Below are positions 1 through 39,005 of a stretch of 64,000 bases of DNA, in pieces. The DNA is taken from the NCBI RefSeq assembly GCF_042477335.2, contig NC_091255.1, positions 29,366,501 through 29,430,500 on the forward strand, written 5' to 3'. The position numbers and the translations under genes are program-made. This stretch comes from Ovis canadensis (taxonomy: Eukaryota; Chordata; Mammalia; Artiodactyla; Bovidae). Positions within the stretch are counted from its first letter, which is position 1. Each line of letters starts with the position of its first letter. The notes under the pieces are model-generated. The model was not told the DNA's origin and ran no database searches. It worked only from the letters and a program-made list of their open reading frames with translations.

Positions 1-25099
<25,099 letters not shown>

Positions 25100-28000
25100 C
25101 TTAATAATTGAGAGTGGCGATTCCGCTGGAGCTGTCTGCCAAAAGAAACTGCCTACAGACATCGTCACAGCAGCCTCCTCACTTGGGTACTACAGTGTGG
25201 AAGCTGAGTGCGTATGGTATATCTTACTCATTTTTGTAAAGAGTTCTGTTTTGTGTTTACTAATTGGGATGTCATAGTATTTGGCTGCCAGGTTTTTTGT
25301 TGGGTTTTTTTTAACTTCTGAAGAAATTTTGAAAAGGGGAATTGTCGTGTAGGTGTGTATACAAGTACATACACACACATATATATGTATCAAGCCTGTG
25401 GTTATAAGAAATTGGGTAGATAGGGGGTATTTTTGAAAACTGCAAAAATAGAATGCAGCAGTATATCTTGAGTCATCACTTCGGGGCAATGATATATCCT
25501 CAGAATGATGTGAAAAGATCTAAAGCCTTTCTACATACCCCAGATTCTTATAAGCCACTCACAGCAGGCAACATATGCTGAAACAAGTTCTTACTGAAAC
25601 ACATCTGTATCCCCTTACCAACATATTTTCTTTATTAAATTGGTCTGACTTCTCAGCCTCATTTGGAGTGAAAAAGAACATGGAAATCCATGAACACTAA
25701 AGGGTTGCATTGACTTTTTCAGAGAGTAGGAAACAATTTAGTTCTTTTTCTGAATGCTGCATAGATTTGTCAGTGAATTTTTTTTTTTTTTTTTTTTGGT
25801 GCATTCAATTGTGCCTTCTTTGTGGCATGGTGAGATGGAGGTGCTTAAGGAGATCACAAGTGGTGTGGGAATTGTATCAACGAACCCGTGAGCCTTTAAA
25901 GGGGAAGACAAGAAGGGTGAGAGAGGCCCCTGAAAGTTCATATGGTGGGTATGTTCAGCAGCAAGAGTGAGGAGATGAAGCCTCTGTATCCTGACGTTTC
26001 GTTGCTTATACTGTGATATCTCATCCTAGCTAAGCTCTATAGCTTCCAAGACCCCAAACAGTACTTCTACTTTGTACAAAATCAATGATATATAGCCAAT
26101 ACAAATTAAATGCCAGAGGTATTTGAATGATGCCATATTTGCAAACTGCCATCTATTGGAATTTTCACCACACTACATAGACATAATTTGATTACCCCCT
26201 TTTGGCTTGTGGGATTTCCTGTTTACAAGTAGAATAGCCAATTATTTAAATGTTTAGTTGCCATAGTGAACCAGGAGTCACTGAGCCAATGACTTTGCCA
26301 GCTGCTGACTAATTCTCATCACCACTGTAGATGTTGCTGCATGTGCAGGTCCTCTTTTTTTTTTTTTTTTTTAATTGCTGTTTTTGTTGCTGCAGTACTT
26401 TACAAACTTCTAGTTCCTTGAGACTTAGTGACCATTCGGCATCATGTTAACATCACACGACAGGAAACACCACTCCCAGAAGTCTCTAGCCTCAGTGCTA
26501 AAGTACTACTGAAAAGGAACTAGCTAGTTTGGCAAACTAGAAAAAAAAAAAGTAAAGTAAGTTATAGTGGTCAGGGAATCTCTTGACAAACGCTAACTTT
26601 TTTATTTTTTCCCACAGAGGGGCACGTTTTGTTTTGTTTTGTTTTGCAATGAAGGATCAACCCAGTGAAAGTTAGATGTTACTTGGTATTCCACTGCTAG
26701 TGTGGAAATTGAGTTGAAGGTGGGTAGGAAGCTGTGAGTATGACTTGAAGGAAAAAAAAAAAAAGTTATTTTCAGTGATAGATCAGAGTTTCTTACAAGT
26801 TACTGTTTTGCCCCCTCCCTTGTCTTGAAGAACCCTTGCTGCTAACTCTGGATCCTGCTTTTCATATAGTCAGAGGACTCCCAGGTAGAATTTTCTAAGG
26901 CCCTCTCAATGATACTCTTCAGCTATCCAGGCTAATGACCAACCAGTAATCTGTTTGTTGAAATCTTGGTTTTCTCAACCAAATTTAAGTCTTCCCCAGG
27001 TATATCAGTCTAATCTCCATGAATCCTCCCTGTTAGGAATTTCTGGCATTCATTTAAAGGTAACTGGAAGAAAAATTAATATAAATCTTTTAAAAACCAA
27101 GATCACAGTAGAACTCACTCACAATTTTAGGCAGTGTTTCAGGTAGCACTCTGGTACATTTTCCTCTTGGCCAGGCTTGAAATCACCAGTTTTTAGGTGA
27201 ACATGACATGTACTTGCTTGTCTGTCTAATGAAAGGGGCTTTTAATTTCCTGTCTTCTTGCATTCATGTTGTATACAGTATTTCAAGCAAACTGAGGTAT
27301 CTACCTATTTGGAGGAAAATGATAGGAGAGAGCTTTAGAATTAATAAAATGTATAAAAATATAATGAATTTGATACCTTTTATAAAAATTCTTACTAGAT
27401 CTGGCCTCTCTGTTCTACTGGAGGGGTGGAATAGAAGTGCAGATCAATTTTACATATAAAACTCTTAAAAATAAAAAATATTACCAATAATACATGTTAA
27501 AGTCCACTTGTGGACTTGAATTAGTCAAACTGAGTTATTGAATTCATGCAGACCATATGTACTTGTAAAATTGTGATTGAATACTGACTCCAGATGTCTA
27601 TCCAATAGGTCTTTGTATCTGATTTGTGTGGCAACCAGTTTTACATGTAGGTCATGACTATACCTGGATTATTCCATTAAGTTAATTTTAATTAAAGTAT
27701 ATATAGTTTGCAAAAATGGTTCAAATTAATTGTGTGTGTTTGTAAGATCTAACTTCTGAAGAATATCATACATAGTAGGAATCATCAGAGTAAAGCTTGT
27801 AGCAAGAAAATTTGAAAGGTTTTGAGAGATCCTAAAGAAAGAAGCAGGCACTTTCTGAATCAGTGTACAGATGTCAGAATTTGATCAAAGTACTACTACC
27901 TCCTCCCCAGTGTTGGTGTTCACTATATATAAACATGTTTGAGAAAATAAAAAGTATGGGAAATTTGTCCACGCATATCAGAAAGTCATATATGCTATGT

Positions 28001-28773
28001 CTGGCATCCAGAGCTTGGCAGTATAAGTTTCTTACGTTCACTCTCTCCCCCCTTTTTAAGTTAGCATTTGAAAAATGCAAAACCTCATACCTTGATATAT
28101 TGTTCCTAATGGGGTTCCCTTCCTTTTGCACTTATTTTACCCCTTATTAAAGTCAGCTCTAACCCCAAATTAAAGTATCTGAAAGTATTTTCATTATATA
28201 GATAACATTAGCTGGGAAAAAAGTTTATATTTTATTCAGAGCTGCCATTCTTTTCTAAGTCATTTCTGTGCCTAGAGATGAACAGTCCTGGAATTGAAGC
28301 CACACCCACGGATATGAGATGCTTGGTACTCTAGGCCAAGGGTTTATTGGTAAATTGAACTTTTTAGCATAGTCATTATGATTTTCAGCTGCCTAGACAT
28401 CAAATAAACACCATTTAGCACACTAAAGAAACTGTCCTTGACTCTCTCCCACTCCCACCTATTTTTCCTCTCCCCCTTTTCAAAAATCAACACTTTGAGT
28501 ATCTTTTTCAAACCATAAGGCCGACTTTAGTAACTTTCTACTTCTTTATGTCTGGCATTTTAAACTTTTATAGAATACATTGTGTTGGACACTGGAATAA
28601 TACTGTTTATTTTCACCTGTGAAAAATGACTCTGTTGTACTTGAAACACCTCCTTTGCATTTCTCCATTTGTGCCATTCACTAGTGGAAATAAATTGTAT
28701 TATACCATAATCTACTGGCTTTTAAAAACTGTGTTAAATATGCACATTTTTGGTATAGCTATTATCATTTGTA

Positions 28774-28790
28774 TGTATATATTGTATATA
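28774..28790 (+). promoter_or_regulatory. Tandem Pumilio-type sites in the TAOK1 3' UTR
   Basis: Two copies of TGTATATA (28774-28781 and 28783-28790) separated by one base match the UGUANAUA Pumilio recognition element. A third match, TGTAAATA, is at 30785-30792. Such octamers also arise by chance in AT-rich sequence. Confidence 0.35.
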
Positions 28791-31700
28791 CATATGAGTG
28801 TCTATATGTGTGTATAGATAGATGGATATAACTCATACTGTACATTTCCATCAGGGCACTTAAGGTTCTGTTATTTTGTTTCGTTATTTCAGTCCTCAGT
28901 TAAGGCAAGAATGCATGTGTTTCTTAACAGTTGAATACTCTGGGTTGATATTTATGAGAAGGTGGTCATTAGATGCAGTCTTTTCTTTTTTGATCCTTTC
29001 TTAGCACTTGAGTGGGTGGAAAGAAAGTTAAGTAAATTGTGGAACCATAAGTTGCAGTGCAGTAAAGTAGTGCTGGGGAAGGAACCAGTTAGTGTTCCTG
29101 TGAGTTTGTGTCGTGATGCAGTGAAAGATAGTGGTGCAGAGAGAAATGAACCATAGAAACTAAAAACCACTGGTGGTGATTCCTCTGCAGAAATAGAGAA
29201 CCAGTAAATCACGTAATCTTCATGTGCACTCCATACATATTTCTTAGTAGTGGTGCCATTGATCCTTTTACCCTTTTTGTTCCATTAATAATGATGATAA
29301 TAATTAATAAACTTTGCTAAGGACCAAAACATCCAAGAAAGAAATTACTGCTAAAGCATCTAAGGTTCTCCTAAACAATAAAATCAACAGGAAATGGCCA
29401 CTGGGAGAGAAGGATTTGGTATTGGTGAGGGGCTTTCTCCTTTCAGCTGCCTCTTCTTGCTTGCTAATAGTGAGTTCTTCATGTACTGTCCACCCGTTCA
29501 GAGGCAAATCTTTTTAAGTGCAGATTTGGCCCCACACTGCAACCCTTTCCTAGGAAGTTTATATGGCCCTGCATTTTGTTCCATGCTCACAATGTGAAGT
29601 GTCTAGTGTGTATTCAAGTCAGAAAATAATATATTTAAGGCGTTTAAGTGTGAATCTCCTATAATGATGAAAGAGGAGGCTCTTATGTCTTAAAAAAAAA
29701 AAAACTGTCTTCTCTAAGGAACAGATCTAAAACTTGGGCTGTCATCTTGGAGTTGCTTACCAAAATACAGATCATTATTGTTAAAGAGAAACTGATTCTC
29801 TGTTTTCCCTCATCTGTCATGATAGTGCCCCCAACCAGGTTGTAGCATTACCTTTGAAAAGGCCCTCACTTACTCTTAGTTGTTAAGAACTGGAAATTTT
29901 CCATCCTCAGATTCCTTAAAGGATGAAGAGTATGCTGTACACTTAGCAGACTTGCCTCTTGTATGCAAGGACTACTGATTGAAGTCTATTTTGCTGTGTG
30001 TCTGGTTATGTTGTCTGCACTTTTATTAAATCACTACAATAAGTCTACATTGGAAATGACTTAATTTGTAAAGAAGTTTTATTAAACACTGTCTAGAAAA
30101 AGAAAGTGAAGCTGAGAACTCTTCCTTTGTTGTGTGTTTATATTTTCTACTGAATTCTGGTAACCCCTTTTAAAGTCAGTTGACTAATTTTTTCCTCACT
30201 TATATTCACATTTCCAAAATTTCACTTATGCAAGGGAAGAGAATCCATTTGGCCTAATAGTAGTCCTCAAATCATAAATGCATAAGTTAGTATGCACCTT
30301 ATCTGCCTGTTGTGGGTTTCTTAAACTTGCACTTCCCTCTCACCCACCCCAAAATAGATATCCTTTAAAGAAAATAAAGGCAGAGAATAAAAACTGGGGA
30401 GCCATTTACTATGTCACCATCACTGATAACTGTTACCCAACAATCAGAACTTTTTGAAGTTTCGGAGGATGTGTGCATGTGTGTGTGTGTGTATCCGTTT
30501 GATTGTGTTGGGTTTGTTTTATTTTTAAATATTCAAGAGATTCTTTTTTAAATAGAGAAAAAGGTTAATCCTCTCTGAAACAGGATGCCCATTGGATATA
30601 TTAATCTAGACATCTGTAGGTAGTTTGCCATGAAAAAGTGGAGAGAAGATGAGACTTGTGAATGAATGAAAAGGGTATCTTGATACCCCAGAATTCCCCC
30701 CAAAGTACGGGTAATTCAACCTGCACAGTTTCCTTTTCACTCATAGTTTTTAGCAATTGTGAGTGAAGAAATCGTGTAATTATCTGTAAATATGTAGCTA
30801 ACAAATTGACCTAGTTTCTGTATTTTTTTTTTGTTTTTGTATTAAAGTTTATAAGTCTGTGCCAGCTAGAGAGGAGTTGCTGTCATTGCCAGTTGTGGTC
30901 CTAGCATCTAACCCTGAAACCATCCTAGGTGACATTTTTAGAATTAATGCTTCAGTGTTGTTAAACAGGGGGAAGTTAAGTTTAATCATTGGTCAGGTTT
31001 AAATTTGTTTGAAGCAGAGTCATTTTATTTAATATAATGATTACATGTCCTCAGTCATGAATGAGCTAGGGAGCCTCCCTCCCCCAGTGGCCATGTTTAC
31101 AGAAGTGTGTTTTGTCTATAAAGTGCAAGAGTTTTAATGTTTGTGTAAATTACACAGGTGATAACATTATGGCTTGGAACTGTTTATTGGGCTCTCTTGC
31201 TGAATTTTCAAATGAACTATGCTTATACTGGCACATTGATCCCATTTCTGGAGCAATTTTCCTATTTCCAGAACTACATATGTTCCTTTGTCATTATCCC
31301 TTAATATGCCTTGTAGCCTAAGGTATTAAAAGCTGGTAAACATAGATGAGGGAAATGCATTTTTTAAAATCCGTGAACCTTCACTTGTATGCTTTCATTA
31401 CTCATGTTTCTATGGCAACTCTGAGGTCAGTGGAGTTTAGAAATGAGATACCAATATTAATGAAAAGTGTGTACTCTTTGCTTTTGCATGGCTTGGCTTA
31501 GCATCAAAGGTATATTAAAGCCACTTGAAAGCATGAAGACCAGTTGTATGGGAACAGGTTTCTCTTGGTGGCACATTTTGCTTTTTCTGAGCCCTCAAAT
31601 ACATTGCCTCAGCGTGAACATTATTGTTTCTATAATTACACATGGTCCTGGAATGAATTATGTGACTTAAAAGGATAGAACTGCTTGATGTTTGCAGATT

Positions 31701-33954
31701 CTAACTGGCCATGTGACTGTTTGGCACATATCAAACAAACCTGGGGGGAAATATTGGAAGCCTTCTAACCCCTGTTTAGTCATAGACAAGTAAGTGTATT
31801 TAGCTTATCAGGATATTGACTGCCCCTGTTGTGTTGCCAGAAAGCTCTTTTTTGGTGTCCATTCCAAATGTGCTTTCTTGCATTTCATAATATCAAAGAA
31901 ACCACCACCTCTTCTCTCAAAAGCATTTTATATGTCATACCTTTTATTCTATATTAAATGGGAATTGTGCCTGTTTAGAGTGCCCCTCCAATTAATTACA
32001 TACATGTGTCTAAAATAATCCAAGCCGGAGGCACAGGTGGGAAAAACATTTTTTTTCTTTTAAGTCCACTCGAGGCCAGTAATTTATCTGACAAGGTATT
32101 TTACCACATTATCTTGACATGTGATGTATGAGCCTATTAGAAATTGCAGGTGGTTTCATAGGGCAAAATCCAAGTGGAGGGGGATACGCGGGGTTTCTAT
32201 TAAGAGATAATTTTGTTATTGTTTTACCTCTCCGTTTATGATCCTCCCCTGCTAGGTTAGAATGGGTTAATTCTCCAAATTTGTTTTTTATCTTTTAGGG
32301 AAATTTTTACAAAAGCAATGGTCTGATGTAAATAACATTTTGAAGTATAGTGCACATAACTTCCCCAGACTATTCCAACCTGATAATTTGTAAATGCTTT
32401 AGAGTTTTTTAAATTAACACTTGTGTTGCTAAATCCTATTTATGTAAGTCTGCTAAAGATTTTAACCCATTTAAAACTTAAACATTTAAATAATGGATGG
32501 GTTGCTCTGAACAATTTAGCTTTCAGAAACCCCTTGTTTTAGTATATGAAAAGGATAGCCTAATGCGCATTAATGAGGTTGGAGAGACTATGAGAAATAT
32601 GTATAGTGTATATTTTAAAACAGCTTTGCTTGTATTGTGAAGATTTAAAAACAAACTTGAGATTTTTAACGTAACTATTAACACAGTTTTAACATAAGTT
32701 ATCCCACTGGGTTTAAGAGCATCTTGAATGTATAATCCTTTTTGTAACCCAGGTTGGTTTCTGCTTTTACCAGTCATCCAAACATATTATTTATGATTTT
32801 AGTTTTGTATACTCATTTACTTTTGTTCTCCTCAACCAGCATGATTTTTTTGCACATGTATTGTAGAAATTTTTAAAAAGAAAAATCAATACGTCATTTT
32901 CTCTGAATTTTCTTCACTTCTCTCTTCCTTTCTACTAACCCGTTACCTTAAAGGCCATATCGCTCCATTTGCATTATTTGTGCAAATGCCAGGGTTGGTT
33001 TTTATTTTTATTTTTGCTATTTACTGAAAAAAAGAAAAATGCTTCAGTCAATTGCTTTTTTATTTAAAAAATTTTTTTAAAAAGAAAAAAAGCTGTAACC
33101 TTATCATTTCTGAGTAGACCATTGAAAGATGAATGCACACCTGTAATAGAACAGGACCAGCTTTGGTGGCTAAATGGAATATTTTAAGCAAAAGTTTCTT
33201 TTCTAAAAATGGTGTATATAATCCACAGTCTCTTTCAGTTATTCCCACAAGTCAGGGGTCCAGATAAAATGAGGGTTATCAGCTAACTGATATGTTATCA
33301 TTGAGATGCATCTATGAATTTGTACATTTCTAGTTCCCTTTGGTGAAGGGGGAAAAAAAAAGATTTTGCAAAACCTAGATTTTGGCTTGGTTTATTGCCT
33401 CCTTTTTTGGCAGCCTTCATCTTCTCTTCTCATCTCCCAAAGTCCTTGAGCCTGTCGGGTTTTCATGGTGGACAAAGGACCGTGGTCTTTTAAAGCTGGG
33501 ACGTGATTTTTTTTTGGTGAGAGATTATCACGTTGAAAGTGATGTTCTGCCACTTTCCCGATGACTAATTTAAAGTCTACACAGTCCTCTTAATTTTTGG
33601 ACCAAACAGACGCCCACAGTGGAGGCTTCCCAAGGGTTCCAGTGGAGAAGAAGCCTCTCCCCCTCTGTCAGCACCAGCTGGTAAAAGTGACTGTACAGAT
33701 GTGCATTTTCCTTTTGGTAGAAATGGTTTGCAGCACTAACTGGTAAGGCTTATTGTACAGTATATTGTCAGTATTCTTCTGGTTCAACATACCTTATAGT
33801 TCATATATAACCTGTATTAATTGTATAGATTGTGCATTTAAAGCTGTTACCAAGTTGTCAGAACATAAGAGCGAAAACAAGGTCATATGTAATATTTTGT
33901 TTGTAAGTATCCTTTGTATCATAGCAAAGGAAATGTTTAAAAAAAATCAACTGT

Positions 33955-33960
33955 AATAAA
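33955..33960 (+). terminator. TAOK1: TAOK1 distal poly(A) signal
   Basis: AATAAA followed about 20 bp later by a TG-rich stretch (GGAGTGTCTG). It is the last hexamer before intergenic sequence in the + direction, so cleavage is expected near 33975-33985. Confidence 0.7.
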
Positions 33961-35465
33961 GTAATTTTAGTACATGGAGTGTCTGCTCAGTTTTTTTAAG
34001 TAATTGCATTTCCATAAAATACATTTCAGTTCAGTGACTGTTTATTGGATAATCACTGGAGTGAGATGCGGCTAAGAATGAGCTCCCTGATGTCGGCTCT
34101 AGTCTGATTGCCTCAAATTCTGTGTGCCCAGGCAGTGAAGTAGCCTATTGTGTTGCGGCTGTGAGATACGATTCTAGTTTAGGTTCTGACGGTTTGATGC
34201 ATGTTCTTAAGTTTTACACAAACGTATGTTGTGGTCTATATTATTACACATGGACGCCCCGCTGTCTGTAGTTCTTGGACATTGTGCAAAGAAAGCTTCT
34301 GAAGGTGATTTCATCTGGGTTTATCTTCCCAGATTTTAAAATCACCACATTTTAGCCCTGAATGAGGTAGATGATCTAATCTGGTCCTGTTAAAATGACA
34401 TTTTTTGGTTAGAAGGCTTGATTTGGAGGGATGGAGTTTAATGGACTGGGGCTTCTATGTTTTTTTAATTAGAAAGTAGTTTTAAGTGTCATTTTAAAAA
34501 GCATTGTTGAGATTACCTACTTTATTGAATAAAAGACTATCAGAAAAGTGGCACTTTTCAACATAGCTTTTAAACTAGATTGTTGATATTGAGCTATTTT
34601 GAGGTTAATTAGCATTTACATAGGGTTTAATTTGCCTGGGTCAAACAGCTAAGATTAGATTCCAGGTGTTCTATCTCTAGCATTTCCAGCATCCCACCTT
34701 GAATTTGGTTGAGCTCTAAAAAGGGATTTAAAAAACAAGATTTCTTTTTATATCTCTACAATTGGGCTGTTCAAACTGCAGTGAAAGAGTATCATAAAAC
34801 ATGTGCTTCTAACCATGTCAGCAACTCAAAAACACATGTTATTGACCAAACACATCAAAGATGCTCTAAGTTAATGCATAGGGTTTAAAGCCTATCCTGA
34901 CTATAAAAGAAATTTGAACAGAAATAAAAAATCAGCACAGTGGTCTGTTAGCTCCACAGCCCCAGGGTTATAAGCTAGCACTGTCATCTACATCTGACTG
35001 ATGAAAAACTGCTAAACCAGGGTTTTCCTGTATGTGTCCCAGGCAATTAGTGACTATATTTTCATATACTTGTTCTTATGGGTAAGAGAGAGACAAGGCC
35101 GCTGGGGGGGGGCGGGGGAGGGGGGTTGCTAAGGCTATGCAAACTGCAATAAACTTTAGGGACACCATTCATAGATACATGTTGACTCCGTCACAGAGTT
35201 GTGCAGCAGCTCTGAAAAATTCTCCTTTTGTTAACACCTTTTACATTATGGAGTTTAAGATAAGCATTAGTTACTGTCATCTCAGCCAGTGATTGACTAG
35301 GAAAAGGCAAAGTATGGCATGAAGAGCAGTGGTTGGGGTTCTGGTCTTTAGCCCTGTCACTACTAACTGAGATCTTGAAAGGCACATCCTTTCTGACATC
35401 ACTTATAAGAAGAAAGCAGATGGTTTTTTGGCTGGAACAAATGAACCAATGATAACATGGTTATC

Positions 35466-35467
35466 AG

Positions 35468-35499
<32 letters not shown>

Positions 35500-35502
35500 T
35501 GT
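35466..35502 (+). repeat. (GTGC)n tetranucleotide microsatellite
   Basis: About nine uninterrupted GTGC/GCGT units ending in GTGTGTACGCG. Alternating purine-pyrimidine. Confidence 0.9.
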
Positions 35503-37762
35503 GTACGCGAATGTGCTTGGGAAGGGGCTGGAAAGAGTTTGCTATCAACTGGGCAACCCAGCACCCAGTCTGTGAGCCTCAAATATGCTGCTCTTCCAGG
35601 TCCTTCCCTACTTTGCAATAGAAATAATAATTAGAACTTCTTGGCCTTATAAGAATCGGAAAAAAAGATTCTGATCTGAAAGCAGATGTCACCTCATTAC
35701 AGAGATCTTTGAACTCTATGGAATTAAATGGACTTGCAGAACGGGATCCATCTGCTCTTATTTCATTTTAGCCTAACAGACCTAAATTAAGGCTTTTTTA
35801 TTGTCTCAAAGTGTTTTCATGTGGAATAACTCATAACTTGCCCAAAAGTCCTATGTGTCACTGATGAAGGAGAAACTAGAATCCACATCTTCAGAAACTA
35901 TTTCAGTGCTCTGTCCAACACACAAATTAGTAATTGCTCCTGGAAAATATCTCTATGTAGGTACCATTGATGATCAGGGAATTTTGAGCCTACTGGGAAA
36001 TTATTAGCCCAGAGCAGGAGGACTGGTTATTGATTAAACAGAGCTGCCAAAAATAAATAAATAAACAGAGCTGCCAGTGGTTAGTGTTAGGGGACACAAA
36101 CCTAGATCTATAGAAATGAAGCAACACCCAGCAAATAGTGTGCAGCAAGGCTCTATTAACTCAGGTAGGTAAGTGTGGCTCAGTACATAGAGGACTTGAG
36201 ACAAACGGCGTGTTTGTTTCTGGAGATTTAAAAATGACATTCCATTGTTGCAGGGAGACTGCAATTTATTATTCAGAGGCAAACAAGTTGGAGAGAATTT
36301 TTTGTTTAATCACACTAGTGATAGACACTAGAATAGGATATTATCTTATTATACAGGAAGGCTGGAGGAGCTAGAGATACTTGTTTTTAAAGTGTTAATA
36401 TCTTTTATTGTTTGTTTTAATGAAATTCCACTATTTCTCACCACCGGTCCCCTCCACGATGTGTGCCAAGTGGCTGTCTAGGTTGCATATTCTACCAGAG
36501 TTGTGGGACCTAGATCTGTAGAATGCCTGCTTCCTAAGGCATTCATTCCATCTCTGGGCACTTGGACACTCCCTGGGTATAACTTTTCAATCTTTAACTC
36601 TGTAAAATGTGATAAATAGTGAAAACAGTTTCTGATGCCATCCATTGTGGCTTGGCTGTAGAATCATTGGTATCACTGAATCACTGGTATCATTGGCAAG
36701 TTCTGCCAAAGTGGCCAAGTATATCCGTTTATTTAAGCATGGAGAAGCTTTAAAGGTCATTTCTAAAGGAAGAAACTTTGGCATTTCTAAGCATGACTGA
36801 CTGACAAATTATCCTGTGGTCTGGGTGGAAGATGAGTACAGAAGACTCTCTGGCTCTGGTGTGGTTTTGAGGTTGTATATAAAGCTGAAATGACACTTCC
36901 TGTGTCAAGATCTCTTATAACAGCATTCAAGTCTTAGCAAGGATATCTTCACACAAAACAGAGACAATGTCTTCTCAAAAGGAGGATCTGGTGCTATGTT
37001 TTTTTCACATTGTCATCTCTGGCCAAGCCACCTTGGAAACCCATGTATAAATACATAAAATACTAAATCTTTAAGAGAATTAAGTTACAGCTTAAGCACA
37101 GTCTTTGATATCAAAGGTCAGAACTTAGTAGAACTCAAAGAAACTTTGAGAAGCAGTTGTGGGCTTCCTACATTCTGGTCCAGTGGATGGAGACAACTCA
37201 GTTTCTACCTCAGAGATAATTGTCATTGGGCTGTGTTTTTTCCCCCTTTAACATTTGAAGGTGTTTATAAATAATGAAGAGACCAAAAGGGGCGGCAAAC
37301 AAATGAATGAGACCTGAGTGGATTGCCAGTCATGCCACCTGGAAAACTCCCAACTCATGGTACTTCTTTGGGTTTTGTTTGTTTCATTGTTTTCTCACCT
37401 CCCCAAGTTTGTAACTTGTCAGTTTTTCCAAGGGCCTTGCACTCTCTCAGAATGTGTCTGGGGTTCTTCCATCTGGTTTCATATAATTAGCTAACAACCA
37501 AAGTGGAGCCAGTTTGGGTGAGTCCTGTATCATTAGATGAAGGGCAGAGTCACCCAAACCTGCTTGAACAGGAAGTACACTTTCTTGCCAAAAATGGGCT
37601 GAAAAGCAATGATGTCACCAAACAGTGATGAGAAGACGGAAGAGAAGTTTTTTGAGAACGGCTATGAGTACATCTGGCACAAGGGGCATGGAGGAGAACT
37701 GAGGTTTAGGGCTGTGGATCCAAGGCAATCAGTGGAGCTGGACTGGGCTGTTCTGAAAGCTT

Positions 37763-37855
37763 GGCTCTGGAGAGGGAAAGGCTAGTAGTAGTGTCAGAAA
37801 AGAGGGAACTAACCAAAAAAACACCTCAGATGTGAGGTTCATACTTTTATCACTT
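37763..37855 (+). repeat. Duplicated 95-bp segment, copy 1
   Basis: About 88 percent identical by eye to 39442-39537, same orientation, starting GGCTCTG(G/A)(A)GAGGGAAAGG and ending ATACTTTTA(T/C)CACTT. Confidence 0.8.
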
Positions 37856-38250
37856 TAAGGATATATGTATCTTCCTCTATACCCACCCCACAAGCTTGCT
37901 TTCCTGTTAAAGATGAACCATGCTTTCTCCAAAAGCTCTTAAAGGACTAATGTCTCAAGGTATCTGGCCTAGAGAAACAATCCAGACTTTAGCCCGTAGG
38001 GGCCATTTAATCCTGGGGGTGCAGGTGGGGGGGCTGTTTAAAAAACCACTGAAGTGTTTGGTTTACAGTGAGTTGTGAACTATCATAGGGTCCTGCATAT
38101 GGGAGTGCAAGGCCTAATAAACTGAAATCTCCACTGCCAGATGCTGGGGGAGAGGGCTGGCCAGACATCAGTAGTTCTCCACCAAGCCTTACACCAAGGC
38201 GGTTAGCCAGAAGAAGAATGGCTTCTTTGGGGTTCACTTCCTTATTATTT

Positions 38251-38462
38251 GGACTTCCCTGGTGGCTCAGATAGTAAAGCGTCTGTCTACAATGCGGGAG
38301 ACCTAGGTTCGATCCCTGGGTCGGGAAGATCCCTTGGAGAAGGAAATGGCAATCCACTCCAGTACTGTTGCCTGGAAAATCCCATGGACAGAGGAGCCTG
38401 GTAGGCTACAGTCCATAGGGTCGCAAAGAGTCAGACACGACTGAGCGACTTCACTTCACTTA
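38251..38462 (+). mobile_element. Bov-tA SINE with 15-bp target-site duplication
   Basis: GGACTTCCCTGGTGGCTCAG head, complete body, flanked by ACTTCCTTATTATTT at 38236-38250 and 38463-38477. Confidence 0.93.
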
Positions 38463-38720
38463 ACTTCCTTATTATTTCTCCTGCTCAGAAATAGTGAGAG
38501 AATGTTAGCTGAGGAACGTGGAGGAAGAGGAAGAAGCAGTGGGGAAGGAGAGGGGGGATCTTTTCCTGACAGGATAATGTGCCTTAGACAATTGACTGTT
38601 GTCTGCCTTCCAGTTCAGATTCTTATAGAGTTTCTTCTTATTTGATCTAGAAGAACAAGAATGGGTGAAGATTATCCAAACCTAAAATCATGGCCCTAGG
38701 AATTCCTCATACCAAGCCTT

Positions 38721-38996
38721 GCTGCTGCTGCTAAGTCGCTTCAGTCGTGTCTGACTCTGTGCGACCCCATAGACAGCAGCCCACCAGGCTCCCCCGTCCC
38801 TGGGATTCTCCAGGCAAGAACACTGGAGTGGGTTGCCATTTCCTTCTCCAATGCATGAAAGTGAAAAGTGAAAGTGAAGTCACTCAGTCGTGTCCGACTC
38901 TTCAAGATCCCATGGACTGCAGCCTACCAGGCTCCTCCATCCATGGGATTTTCCAGGCAAGAGTACTGGAGTGGGGTGCCATTGCCTTCTCCGATC
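38721..38996 (-). mobile_element. Bov-A2 SINE with target-site duplication
   Basis: Two reversed Bov-A monomers with a leading (GCT)n tail, flanked by CCAAGCCTT at 38712-38720 and 38997-39005. Confidence 0.9.
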
Positions 38997-39005
38997 CCAA
39001 GCCTT

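Larger units (their letters stand above)
25100..33980 (+). other. TAOK1: TAOK1 3' UTR (about 8.9 kb)
   Basis: From the TAA stop to the AATAAA at 33955-33960 there is no splice-consistent coding exon and almost no ruminant SINE, unlike the neighbouring introns. It is AT-rich with T and A homopolymers (for example about 25778-25798 and 26347-26372) and many internal AATAAA or ATTAAA hexamers (for example near 28688, 30372 and 30842) that could give shorter isoforms. A UTR of 8-9 kb agrees with what I recall of mammalian TAOK1 mRNAs of roughly 12 kb. The lack of insertions is consistent with constraint, which is an inference. Confidence 0.8.
33981..38235. other. Intergenic DNA between TAOK1 and ABHD15, first part
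   Basis: No coding exon, RNA gene or ruminant SINE recognised. It has a G-run near 35103-35126, a GTGC microsatellite near 35466-35502 and the left copy of a duplicated 95-bp segment at 37763. Confidence 0.6.

Noticed and set aside
35403-35634. Frames encoding RACVRACV or THARTHAR repeats
   Set aside because: Direct translation of the GTGC microsatellite on both strands.
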